NCBI RefSeq assembly: GCF_033807575.1
Contig: NC_084725.1
Coordinates: 9,459,001 to 9,523,000, forward strand
Origin: Cydia pomonella
Taxonomy: Eukaryota; Arthropoda; Insecta; Lepidoptera; Tortricidae
Reading direction: 5' to 3'
DNA length: 64,000 nucleotides
This document shows positions 11,151-21,700 of the stretch, one piece after another. Numbering within the stretch: the stretch's first letter is position 1; each line of letters starts with the position of its first letter. The position numbers and the translations under genes are program-made. Under the pieces are notes generated by a model that was not told the DNA's origin, did no database searches, and saw only the letters and a program-made list of their open reading frames with translations.

Positions 11151-12750
11151 ATTACTTTTTAATTGGCGTTTGTCGATTAAATGAATGTTATGTTGGCTAC
11201 CATCCTAGCTGGTATATGTATTAAACTCTGGCACACCCAGTTGTAATACATTTTTGCCAAAAATAACATTTTTCTATCCACAGACAACTACCTAATACTC
11301 ATATAAACAATTCTATTCTACAAACCCCAAACACAATAGGTTGCGTTGTATCACAGAATTCCTATGAGCACCTCCTGTCTCCATCATCAGATCAGCACCA
11401 CAATATTGCATTGTCACCCAACTTACATATGTATGCAAATTTTCAGGTTCATCGAAAACCGGGAAGTGGGTCAAATCAAGTCAAATTTAATTTGCAAGAA
11501 CTGATTACAGACCGACATGGACAACGGGACAGATGAAACTGAATAAAAGCTTGTAAAAAGGTGGCTATTCTAAAAAATGTAGGCGCAAAGAGTGGATTTT
11601 CCATAGAAAATTGGAATTACGCCCTTTTTTACTGACATGGTGGGTGTGTTTTGATATAGTAGAGTAGAGCATACCAGTAGCAATGAAACTTAATGCAAAC
11701 GCGTACGTCACGTTTCGCCATCGAATAAATTTACACCAGGGGTACAGGTGAATATATCGGTACGCGTTGTGGTGGAATTAAAAAAAGGTCATCTGATACC
11801 TGTTAATCCGTAAGTCCATCGCACTATAAGTAGGTACAACAACTATTGTCATCAAGTCATAAATGCCAATGTTATTTTTGATTTTGTCCGAGTTTATTCT
11901 TAGATTTATACAAATATCTACCCTTAGAACTAAATAAATCAAACAATAGTCACACCTGAACGAAGAACAAAACAAAGTAATTTAATTAAATGATTAAGCT
12001 TTATTTCTTACAATTATTTCATTTTTTTGGAATGCTTAATCAACGTTAATCAAAACCTTTACGTTTACACCTTTACATTTGCTAAAAAAAATATGTTGAA
12101 AGTTCTACTAGACCTACATTCATTGTTTCCCTAAAACCTACAAATATGTTCATATGATTTTAGACTATTTACTAAAGTAAGTTAGGCAACACGGCCACAG
12201 ATTACCAATTATAATTACTTGTTCCTAAAGTATACCTAAAATGTTTACAAGTAGGTTAAACCTCGGTAACATATGTATTTTTGCTACGAAACCAAAGCCA
12301 TAGAAGTTAATAAACTTTTTTTTAATAGGTAAAACGTTCAAGTCAATATTAAAATAAAATAATTACTTAACTAACACCGCATTTTTCAAATAAAATACTG
12401 GTTTAATTTTCAGTAAATATTTCCTCATCAAGTTCTTGTCCTAATCTAACAAACAAAACGTTTAAAAATATTTTACTCTAAGTCCTTCAAAACGTCAGTA
12501 AAAAATCTAAACTTTCTTACATGAGTCAATCGATTTACTTGACACCTCATTTACCAAAATCGGCTCAGTAGTTTCGCACTTCTAAAATCATACTTCCCGT
12601 AATCGGGTAAAATTGCTAAAAAAATATTATAACCTTCCTATTTCACAGTTCCAGAAATTTCGAGTTCGAGTAGGTAAGTAGGGTATATACCTGTCACCTT
12701 CAGATATATGGACAATAACATTAATCTATCCTTTGCTTACTACATGATTG
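11151..12750. other. Intergenic, no gene recognised
   Basis: AT-rich sequence with only chance-length frames. Around 11560-11770 it resembles dispersed repeat DNA, but no second copy was found in this window. Confidence 0.5.
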
Positions 12751-12864
12751 TAGTGAATGCGCTACTCGTCACTAGATGGCGATGTAAACGGAGAATCTAT
12801 TATTAGCACAAAATATAATTGCATTATTTTTCGTTTCGGTTTTCGATAACGGTAATCTTGTTTA

Positions 12865-13678
12865 TAGTATAAGGGTCTCCCCAAACCAGTCGACGCGGAG
12901 TCGGCTTTCGCCGAGTGTTTTACACCACACTATTCGCATTTAGCCGATCGACCGTCTCCGCGGTTGGACACCTGCGTTTAGCAGTCTCATCCTCCTTGCG
13001 GCCGTAGAGACGCCCGATCGCCTGCGACTTGCTATCGCAACAGTTGTAAAGCGACGGTCGGCTCTCCCGTGCTCCGTCCTGCCGTCGAGACGTCAGACAG
13101 CACACGTACAGCCGTTGAGTCCGACGAACAGATGTAGGACAGCGGGGATCGTCAATCGTAAATCTCATTTTTGGAGACTGGTTGTTAGTAACAACCTGAG
13201 TTTGAAATTGAACAGACCTGTAAGATTATTTTCCTTGGTAATTGTTACATATTATATAATAAGTATAATAACCTGTGATGATGGATATTTTACGTAGACG
13301 GGCATGGAAAAAAAGGCTTACCAGCATTTTTACCGTCATCGGCTCTGTTCGGCCGTCGAAGACGCTGAACGGCTTCCGCCAGCTCTGACCGGTCCTTATC
13401 GTAGGTACTCGGTCGTGATCGGAGCCGTTCAACTCTTTCCGGCACCGTACAGCGGTATAAGGAGATTTATGAATGCGAACGTGTGCGGTAGGCTGCAAAC
13501 AGCGTCGTACGAATGCGAACAGCTTTACGGCAAAACGCCGTTTTCCCGTCGAAAGACGTCGTTTCGCGTGGGCCGAGCCGATTTACGACTTATTCGCTCT
13601 TATTGCGTTGACATAAAGCTTTTTCCGTACGCGATTTGCCGAAACGGCGTCGACTAGTTTGGGGAGACCCTTATACTA
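12865..13678. mobile_element. 810-bp GC-rich TIR DNA element flanked by TA
   Basis: Ends of 29 bases (GTATAAGGGTCTCCCC... at 12867 and its complement ending at 13676) match with one difference, and both are bordered by TA. The interior is far more GC-rich than its surroundings and contains several variants of CCGTCGA(A)GACG. The frames within it (for example 13304-13657) show no transposase motif, so it is probably non-autonomous. TA borders fit Tc1/mariner-like insertion, but the family is unproven. It sits in the hsp70 copy 2 upstream region. Confidence 0.8.
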
Positions 13679-13746
13679 ACAATAATAATTACAAGTACCA
13701 TGAATCTTCCAATTTTAGTTAACAAGCAATTTATTTTTGCTTTCGC

Positions 13747-13759
13747 GAAAATTCTGGAA
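13747..13759 (+). promoter_or_regulatory. Distal heat-shock element of hsp70 copy 2
   Basis: A perfect GAA-nn-TTC-nn-GAA lies at 13747-13759, about 1.15 kb before the start codon and just upstream of the shared GATACCACAG block. It corresponds in position to the copy 1 element at 1593-1605. Confidence 0.6.
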
Positions 13760-14631
13760 GGAGCATTAATTCACTATCTCATTTAGACGTAAGGTTGGAC
13801 GAATAGCGCTGTTCTTTTCTTACGCTGTAGGTCAACATGAGGTCAACGGTACTTCGACGGTGATACCACAGTAAAAGAGGAAATTGTCAGGAAAAATATA
13901 TAATGATTTACGTACATACATTATATAAACCACATACTCATGTATATAGAATCAAATTAAATTCTTACACATTTTGCAACATCAACGTGAGAAAATGTCA
14001 CTACAATTGGTAAATTTTAATCAAAATATGACGTTTAATACCACACTTGCTCACATCACATTAAAGTCACAAGTCGTAGAATTGCAAAATTGTGATAGTG
14101 GCATTTTTATTCCATGCTGATTATCGTATATCTAAAGTGTATATTGGTTAATTTCATCTAATTCTAAGCGGACACCTTAGAAATATAGTATCATAATTAC
14201 AGTTCAGGTAATAAATACTAAATATGAAGAAAATTGGACAGTTGAGTATTTATTTATATTTGCCTTGTTAACGTCCAATTTTCGCAAAAGAATTAATATC
14301 ACTTTACCCTTTATAAGGCATAAGTGTCAGGAATTGTGCAAAATTGAACCCTATCACTTTCAAATACAGTTCAAAACCAGGTGGGAAATATATACACCCT
14401 CTGGTTTATAAAGGCTTAAGATTATAAATACATAAAAGAATAACAAGAACCTATATAATTTATTTTCTCTTTGATTACGTTTAAAATTATTTTCATTTTA
14501 TATTTTTGATAAACGTTGACGCATGGAAATTATAAAAATAAATAGTACAAATTCAGTATATTTCTACCACCTGGTATTACTAACTTTTTTTTTTCTCTTT
14601 CTTACACAGACGAAAGTTATCGTCTGTCTTG

Positions 14632-14786
14632 TTCTTCGACACCGAACAGTCGAGAACACTCGAGCTCAGACATCAACCCTATTGGCCGCCGAACAGTTGT
14701 CGAGATTTATCTAGAAAATGCTGGGCTGTGATTGGCCGTTAATGGAGGGGTATATAAGCAACCGCGCACTGGCGCGAATTTAGTAT
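14632..14786 (+). promoter_or_regulatory. hsp70 copy 2 heat-shock promoter
   Basis: TTC units at 14632-14637 are followed by GAA (14644), GTC, GAA (14654) and CTC units in two-base register. A second weak element lies around 14705-14716, followed by a reversed CCAAT motif (ATTGGCC). TATATAAG is at 14751-14758 and an initiator-like TTAGTA lies near 14780-14785. Confidence 0.85.
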
Positions 14787-14902
14787 ATTACTAAACACGA
14801 AAGCGATAGTACGGAGAAGTTGAGTGGTAAAATACCTCTCGAGTTATTACGTGATACAGTATTGTATTGTGCAAGGAAGATATTAAAAACAACTAACAAA
14901 AA

Positions 14903-16957
14903 ATGCCAGCTGTCGGAATTGATCTTGGAACGACTTACTCCTGTGTGGGAGTTTACCAGCACGGGAATGTGGAGATCATCGCGAACGACCAGGGCAACCG
15001 GACCACACCATCCTACGTCGCGTTCACGGACACCGAGCGACTCATCGGCGACGCCGCGAAGAACCAAGTCGCGCTCAACCCCAACAACACGGTGTTCGAC
15101 GCCAAGCGACTCATTGGACGCAAGTTCGACGACCCGAAGATACAGGCGGACATGAAGCACTGGCCGTTTAAAGTCATCCGCGACTGTGGCAAGCCAAAGA
15201 TTCAGGTAGAGTTCAAAGGCGAGATGAAGAGGTTCGCGCCGGAGGAGATCAGCAGCATGGTGTTGACGAAGATGAAGGAGACGGCCGAGGCATACTTAGG
15301 CACGACAGTGCGGGACGCCGTCATCACGGTCCCGGCTTACTTCAACGACTCGCAGCGCCAAGCCACCAAGGACGCGGGCGCCATCGCCGGCCTCAACGTG
15401 CTGCGGATCATCAACGAGCCCACCGCCGCCGCGCTCGCGTACGGCTTGGACAAGAATTTGAAGGGCGAGCGCAACGTGTTGATCTTTGATCTCGGCGGCG
15501 GCACTTTTGACGTGTCCATCCTCACCATCGACGAGGGCTCGCTGTTTGAGGTGAAGGCGACGGCCGGTGACACGCATCTTGGAGGCGAGGACTTCGACAA
15601 TAGGCTAGTGAACCATCTCGCGGACGAATTCAAGCGCAAGTACAAGAAGGATCTGCGCGGCAACACCCGTGCACTGCGCCGGCTGCGGACGGCCGCCGAG
15701 CGCGCTAAACGCACCCTATCGTCCAGCACGGAGGCGTCGATAGAGATCGACGCGCTGTACGAGGGCATCGACTACTACACGCGCGTCTCCCGCGCGCGCT
15801 TTGAAGAGCTCAATTCCGATCTGTTCCGTGGCACGCTGGAGCCGGTCGAGAAGGCGCTGCGCGACGCTAAACTGGACAAGAGCCAGATCCACGACGTCGT
15901 GCTCGTCGGGGGTTCGACTCGCATACCGAAGATCCAGAGCCTTCTACAGAACTTCTTCGGCGGCAAGCAGCTGAATCTCTCCATCAACCCCGACGAGGCG
16001 GTGGCGTACGGAGCGGCGGTGCAGGCGGCCATCCTCAGCGGATCCAACGACTCCAGGATCCAGGACGTTTTGCTGGTCGATGTATCGCCGTTGTCTCTGG
16101 GCATCGAGACGGCCGGTGGCGTCATGACCAAAATCATCGAACGCAACTCTAAGATCCCGACCAAGCAGTCTCAGACCTTCACGACGTACTCTGACAACCA
16201 GCCGGCGGTCACCATACAGGTGTACGAGGGCGAGCGCGCCATGACGAAGGACAACAACTTGTTGGGCACGTTCGATCTGACAGGCATCCCTCCCGCGCCC
16301 AGAGGGGTGCCCAAGATCGACGTCACCTTCGACATTGACGCTAACGGCATCTTGAACGTGTCGGCCAAGGAGAACAGCACCGGACGGAGCAAGAACATCG
16401 TCATCAAGAACGACCGAGGCAGACTGTCCCAGGCAGACATCGACAGAATGCTCGCCGAGGCCGAGCGCTACAAGGATGAAGACGAGAAGCAGAGGAAGAG
16501 GGTAGCAGCGAGAAACCAACTTGAGGCCTATGTATTCAGCGTGAAGCAAGCCTTGGACGACGCGGGAGACAAGCTGAGCGAGCAGGACAAGAACACGGCT
16601 CGCAGCGAGTGCGAGGAGACACTGAGATGGCTGGACAACAACTCTCTGGCCGAGGTGGAAGAGTACGAGCATAAGCTGAAGGAGGTGCAGAGAGTGTGCT
16701 CGCCGGTGATGACCAAGATGCACGGCGGCGGCGCGGGCGGCAACCAAGGAGGAGGTATGCCTGGAGGCATGGGTGGAATGCCCGGAGGCATGGGCGGAAT
16801 GCCCGGAGGCATGGGCGGAATGCCCGGAGGCATGGGCGGAATGCCCGGAGGCATGGGCGGAATGCCCGGAGGCATGGGCGGAATGCCCGGAGGCATGGGA
16901 GGAATGCCTGGATACCAAAGCAGAAATGATGGCCCCACCATTGAAGAAGTAGATTAA
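14903..16957 (+). CDS. hsp70: Heat-shock protein 70 (cytosolic, inducible type), copy 2
   Basis: An intact intronless 684-residue Hsp70. It binds unfolded peptides and cycles ATP with J-domain and nucleotide-exchange partners in the cytosol and nucleus. The phosphate-binding motif IDLGTTYS is at residues 6-13, IFDLGGGTFDVSIL at about 194-207, VVLVGGSTRIPK at about 331-342, the hydrophobic linker DVLLVD at about 387, then the beta-sandwich and helical lid. A long GGMPGGMG repeat spans about 616-672 and the C-terminal EEVD binds TPR co-chaperones. The start is the conserved MPAVG with an AAAA context. The length is slightly above the usual 630-650 because of the expanded GGMP tract. Codons are strongly GC-rich compared with the flanks, and the nucleotide sequence is nearly identical to copy 1, suggesting gene conversion. 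Arg in the KVIRDCG stretch replaces Ser of the other copies. Confidence 0.98.
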   Translation: MPAVGIDLGTTYSCVGVYQHGNVEIIANDQGNRTTPSYVAFTDTERLIGDAAKNQVALNPNNTVFDAKRLIGRKFDDPKIQADMKHWPFKVIRDCGKPKIQVEFKGEMKRFAPEEISSMVLTKMKETAEAYLGTTVRDAVITVPAYFNDSQRQATKDAGAIAGLNVLRIINEPTAAALAYGLDKNLKGERNVLIFDLGGGTFDVSILTIDEGSLFEVKATAGDTHLGGEDFDNRLVNHLADEFKRKYKKDLRGNTRALRRLRTAAERAKRTLSSSTEASIEIDALYEGIDYYTRVSRARFEELNSDLFRGTLEPVEKALRDAKLDKSQIHDVVLVGGSTRIPKIQSLLQNFFGGKQLNLSINPDEAVAYGAAVQAAILSGSNDSRIQDVLLVDVSPLSLGIETAGGVMTKIIERNSKIPTKQSQTFTTYSDNQPAVTIQVYEGERAMTKDNNLLGTFDLTGIPPAPRGVPKIDVTFDIDANGILNVSAKENSTGRSKNIVIKNDRGRLSQADIDRMLAEAERYKDEDEKQRKRVAARNQLEAYVFSVKQALDDAGDKLSEQDKNTARSECEETLRWLDNNSLAEVEEYEHKLKEVQRVCSPVMTKMHGGGAGGNQGGGMPGGMGGMPGGMGGMPGGMGGMPGGMGGMPGGMGGMPGGMGGMPGGMGGMPGYQSRNDGPTIEEVD

Positions 16958-17046
16958 AGCGCTTTAGATGTAATAGGATTTTCAAATTGATTATGTACCT
17001 AATTATTTACCAAGACTGTGATCTATTTTAGGTTAAGATAATTTAA

Positions 17047-17052
17047 ATTAAA
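17047..17052 (+). terminator. Likely poly(A) signal of hsp70 copy 2
   Basis: ATTAAA lies about 90 bases past the stop. A block (AAATATTTTGTTTTATTT) shared with the copy 1 3' flank follows. Confidence 0.5.
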
Positions 17053-17204
17053 CTCATACTTATTTATTAATTTTTAAATATTTTGTTTTATTTGAAACGA
17101 AATTCATATTAACATGGGCAATCAGATGTAACGATTTTTTTTTAGTAGTATATCAAACAGTAAAAATCTGTTTGCCCATGGCTTATTATCCTTACCTAAT
17201 AATA

Positions 17205-17552
17205 TACAGGATGATTTCTGGGTCGTGATCCAGAACCACTTTTTCTGACTCTGTAAATGATCCACATTATCATATGGTAGTATTTGATTAAAATATAATT
17301 GGTGATTTTTTCTTATTTTTAAGTAAAACTAATCTTATACTACGTAATCATGGTCACCCTATGACTTTTGACATACGCTGTATGGAAAGCGACAAGACGT
17401 CACATTGAGTAGGGTGACCAAATTGTATGCAAAAATGTTTTTTTTCTACTGGTCATTGGTGATAATAAATAATTAGCAACATCATTAGGCTCATCGTTTA
17501 ATTCTGTACGATGTATAGTTCTCTTGCTCCACGACCCCGAAATCACCCTGTA
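17205..17552. mobile_element. TIR MITE with TACAGG ends
   Basis: TACAGGATGATTTCTGGGTCGTG at the left pairs with CACGACCCCGAAATCACCCTGTA at the right, with a few mismatches. The interior is noncoding. Confidence 0.7.
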
Positions 17553-17673
17553 TTACACCTGAAAGCAATGATAACTAGTAAATATTGAGTATGACAAAAT
17601 GGATTTGGTTTTCATTGCTTGTGGTCATGTCTCACTCAGGTACATGCGATTTCCGCACGGAGTCTTAGCCTTA

Positions 17674-18382
17674 AGCCCGTCGCAGACGGAGCGATAGTAT
17701 ACCAAAAGGCATCTTGATATATTTACGTTCCATTTGACAGACCACACACGAAGCTATATACAGGGTGATTCATGAGACGTGAGCAGGACTAAGCCTACAC
17801 AATAAGTAAATGATACTGAATCGTTCACCATCATATTTAAGCAAAACAATCACGCTGTTTATCTGTTACTTAACTTTGTGATAAGGACAAATTTTATTAT
17901 CTACAATCATGGACACCCTACAACACTTAATTAACAAAGATAAAACCTCTTTAACCGTCATGACAGCACTTTGATTATGAAGAAAAAATGTCACAACTGA
18001 GTGAGATACGATTTTTCAAAAGTAACCAGATTCCGATGACATTCAATTTGTCACTTGTTATGGATAAAACAAAGAGGGTGACCATAATTGTCGTAAATAA
18101 AATAAAACTTTTTTTTTAAACAGTAAAAATTAAATTAACGTGAATCTCACACATACTAGTACAAAACAGTTGCTCATAACTTACTTAATAGACAGGCTTG
18201 ATCCTGCTCACGTCTCCTGAATCATCCTGTATATATATATATATATTTTGGTATATTTCGTTTCTCACAATGTCTAGACAGCGATATATATTCTGATATC
18301 GTTGTCGTGTGTGGTGCTTAGCTATACTATAAGATATCTGTTGGTATATTAATATATATTATCGCTCAGTCTGTGACGGGCT
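17674..18382. mobile_element. TIR element disrupted by a nested MITE
   Basis: AGCCCGTCGCAGACGGAGCGATA at the left end is complementary, with mismatches, to the right end TATCGCTCAGTCTGTGACGGGCT. Its middle is split by the MITE at 17759-18231. Confidence 0.6.
17759..18231. mobile_element. Nested MITE, TACAGGGTGATTCATGAGACG family
   Basis: TIRs of about 30 bases (TACAGGGTGATTCATGAGAC / complement at 18202-18231) match with few differences, and alternating TA borders both ends. It lies inside the older element 17674-18382. Confidence 0.75.
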
Positions 18383-18448
18383 TTCCTGTGTGTGTGTGTT
18401 TACTATCGTAAGATACAAAAGCAACTTGGGCCACACTGGTGCGTTTCG

Positions 18449-18513
18449 TTACGTTTGCGTCGCGTCGTTGCAACGCATTAATAAAACAACGCTTGCGACG
18501 AGTGTGGCCTTAC
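18449..18513. mobile_element. Very short foldback, GGCCACACT ends
   Basis: GGGCCACACTGGTGCG pairs imperfectly with CGACGAGTGTGGCC. The interior is rich in CGTTGC-type motifs. Confidence 0.5.
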
Positions 18514-18668
18514 CCTTATAGTTATATAATTGTTCGGAGCAATGCTGAGCCGGACGGAGCCGAGAATGACCCGAAAGGAGTGCCGCCCCACTGATTGTAG
18601 TAACTAATATTGACGGTAACTACGTTTGGTTCTGGCAGAAATCATACAATAGAATCAGTTCAACATGT

Positions 18669-18674
18669 TTTATT
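18669..18674 (-). terminator. Poly(A) signal of the central minus-strand gene
   Basis: AATAAA on the minus strand lies about 47 bases beyond the TAG stop at 18721-18723, supporting this as the last exon. Confidence 0.6.
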
Positions 18675-18720
18675 CAACGGTCATTGTCAAGTCATTTAGT
18701 AACAGTCGATTTCAGGGCGA

Positions 18721-21700
18721 CTACTGGAAGGAGATGAGCCCGGGCGGCGGCTCCGGCGGCATGAACGCGGGCATTGGCACGCTGGGGTCTGAAAACAATG
18801 ATTTATTTTAACATACATAGTATTTTGATAATTAGAGATGCCACGAATATTCGGCAACTATTCTGCCATTATGCCGAATATTATGTATTAGGCTGAATGT
18901 TGCCTACTATTCGGCCGAAAACCGAATAACCGTTGCTGCCTGCCTATAAAGAAAAATTACACAAAAAAAGCTTGAAAAGGAAAGTTGTTAAATACGAAGA
19001 CCCTGTTTTTGAGCATTTGTTGATTATAATATATACTTAGTTACAAGCTTTTATTTAATTTGCAACCTATGTTTGTAACTATGTATGTGTCAAATCCAAA
19101 TCTTGTAAGTTGTTGATTAATTTATTCCATCATAAGTAAGTGTTTTTATAGAGTATGCTATCTTAACATCACATCTCTAATCTGTGCGATACAGACATTA
19201 TCTTAACCGAATCAGCGCGTGTACGCTGTACGTAACCTAACCTATACTCAGTTATCGACACGCGCTGATAATATTTTGCTGGCCGTCATATTAAATTTAT
19301 TATTTTAAGAAAGGAAAACAAATGTATGGCGGACGGCGTTAGCGGCGGAGCGTACATTTTGTGGTGTTAGGCCCTCGGCACACGGCACGTAAGCGTAAGA
19401 GATGCGTAAGCGTATCGTATATGTGTGTAGAACGAGAGCACTACGAGTGCGTACAACTTCAAACAAGTTTGTACATGATTAGTGTTACCATAGAGCAATA
19501 TAAATAAAGAAAGTGGTAATTCCATACATCAGTTTTCTTACCAAAACGCGAGTTATTTCGTAGTCGACATCTAGCGTCAAGTAGCGAAATTCATCAGTAC
19601 TGCTTGTTAACAATAGATGCGCGAAGAACGAAAACTCTAATTACTCTACAATTTTCAGTTAATATTATAATCAGATTAACCGAAATTCAATTTTCAACTC
19701 CTTCTGCTTGTAATATTAGTTGTAAATTGCTTTGGCAGCATATCTGGTGTCAAGTAGCGGTACAGTCCACTACTTGACGTTAGATGTCGACTAGGAAATG
19801 ACTCGCGTTTTGGTAAGAAAACTGATGTATGGAGTTATCACTCTTTCTTATGTTTCTCTATTGTGTTGATGCACGGCCTGAGTGGACGTTCGCCGGGCGG
19901 GGCGTGCGGCTCACGAGTGCTGTGAGCAGCGTGCAGTAAAGGTCACAGCTCATTAGAGCCACCCCGCACCCGACCCTCATCGCCTCGCCTCGAGCGGTTA
20001 GTATTCTTCGTATGGATTTCTATGGGCATGCGCTCACTACATCACCTTCGTACCACCACCGGATAAGTTGATGTAGTGAGCGCATGCCCATAGAAATCCA
20101 TACGAAGAATACTAACCGCTCGAGGCGAGGCGGTGAGGGTCGGGTGCGGGGTGGCTCTAATGAGCTGTGACCTTAAGGCCGCTCCAAATGCAAGGCTCGT
20201 TTGAATTTGTTTAATATGCACGCCTCGCCTCGCTGTACGCGCAACTCGAGGGACGTGTTTACCCTAGGGCCAAGGGGGCCATGACTCGGGGCGGCAGACT
20301 GCAAAGGGTGGCAAACTAAGCAAAACATCATATCATCGGTCTTGGCCGATTTCGGTCACGGCGACTGGGTGTGTAATAGCTATTGAGAGTGATGATCGTG
20401 AGCCCTCAGGTGGCTATTAAATTACGTTATTCCTATTGTATAGAATTTTCGCGCTCGCTATGCTCGCGTTTTTATTATCATTCTTTATTTCACAAAAATA
20501 AATGTCCTTACCGGGATTCGAACTAGGGACCATCGGCTTCATAGGTAGGGTAGTGACTCACTATGCCCGACTGGTCGTCAAATACATTGAAAATGGAAAA
20601 TAAAATGTTTATCACAATTTGAAAACAATTGGATCCGAGTCCTCCTTGCCTTGTAAGTATATGTATACCTGTATCCCCCGAACGCGCCCCTTCTTAATGT
20701 AGGTACATAATATTCATATACGTTAAGCTAAGATTAAGTAATTATTAAAATTAAAACATTGTGATCACTGATCACTTAATGGGGCGGCGAATCTAATTGT
20801 CTCGGGGCGCCAAATATTTAAATACGCCTCCGACTCGAGCGTCCACTCAGGCGTTATACTTACGTGTTGCAGTTAAGGCGCAGGGTAGGGCAAGGCATTC
20901 TCCATACAAACCTTGTGCAAGTTTTATTCGTTAGTTTTGGCACTATAGCATTTAATTTCATTTTTTGATTGTATATATTGGATATACGCAGAATTCGATG
21001 TAGAAATTTTTCGTTATGAAAAAAAAAATACAAAAGAATAATAATTTAAAAATATAATACATTAAGCTCTAGCTAACAGAAACTAAGCATATTACCAAAA
21101 ATAATAACTGTAGCGCAAACACAAACGAAGAAAAACGCGCACAAAGTTTGTATGGAAAGGGCTTGCCCTACCCTTCGCCTTAAGTGCATGCGTTCCTCAC
21201 CGAACTTGTGTTGCGGGTGCGGCGGGGCTCGCGGCGCGGCGGGCGGGCGGCGCGCGCGCAGCAGGTGCAGCGGCGGCGCGGCGCGCGCGGGCGGCGGCGG
21301 CGAGCCGGGCGGCGGCGGGGGAGGGGGCAGCGCGTCCCACAGCGGCACGTGGTCCGCGTGCGACGCCGGGCACGGCCACGCGCAGCCCACACGCGCGCGC
21401 CGCGCCCGCTGGAACATACGACGGGATACTTTATGTCGGGGGGAAACACGTGGGAGACTGACGACCGGATCCGGACATTACATTTGTAAACGCAACACTG
21501 GTGGACAGTACCTGCGCTACAAGGATATCTTAAAACGCCACCTTTCGGCCACCGGCATATCATGCGAGTCGTGGGAGGAGCTCGCATCTCGGAGATCGGA
21601 CTGGTGTACTGCTGTCAACGCAGGTCTTGGTAACTTGACACCCGACTTGACGAAGTTCTTGACGCCAAACGCCAACTCCGAAAAACTCGGCCCAAGCCCT

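Noticed and set aside
15944..16918. 324-codon open frame antisense to hsp70 copy 2 (similar ones at 3943-4764 and 54441-54879)
   Set aside because: Long antisense frames are a known by-product of GC-rich hsp70 codon usage. They carry no start context, promoter or family motif and change with the GGMP repeat length.
18721..18790. Plus-strand reading of a Gly-rich exon flanked by AG and GT
   Set aside because: The minus-strand reading joins exon 18 in phase, ends at a TAG and is followed by AATAAA, so the plus-strand reading is a mirror coincidence.
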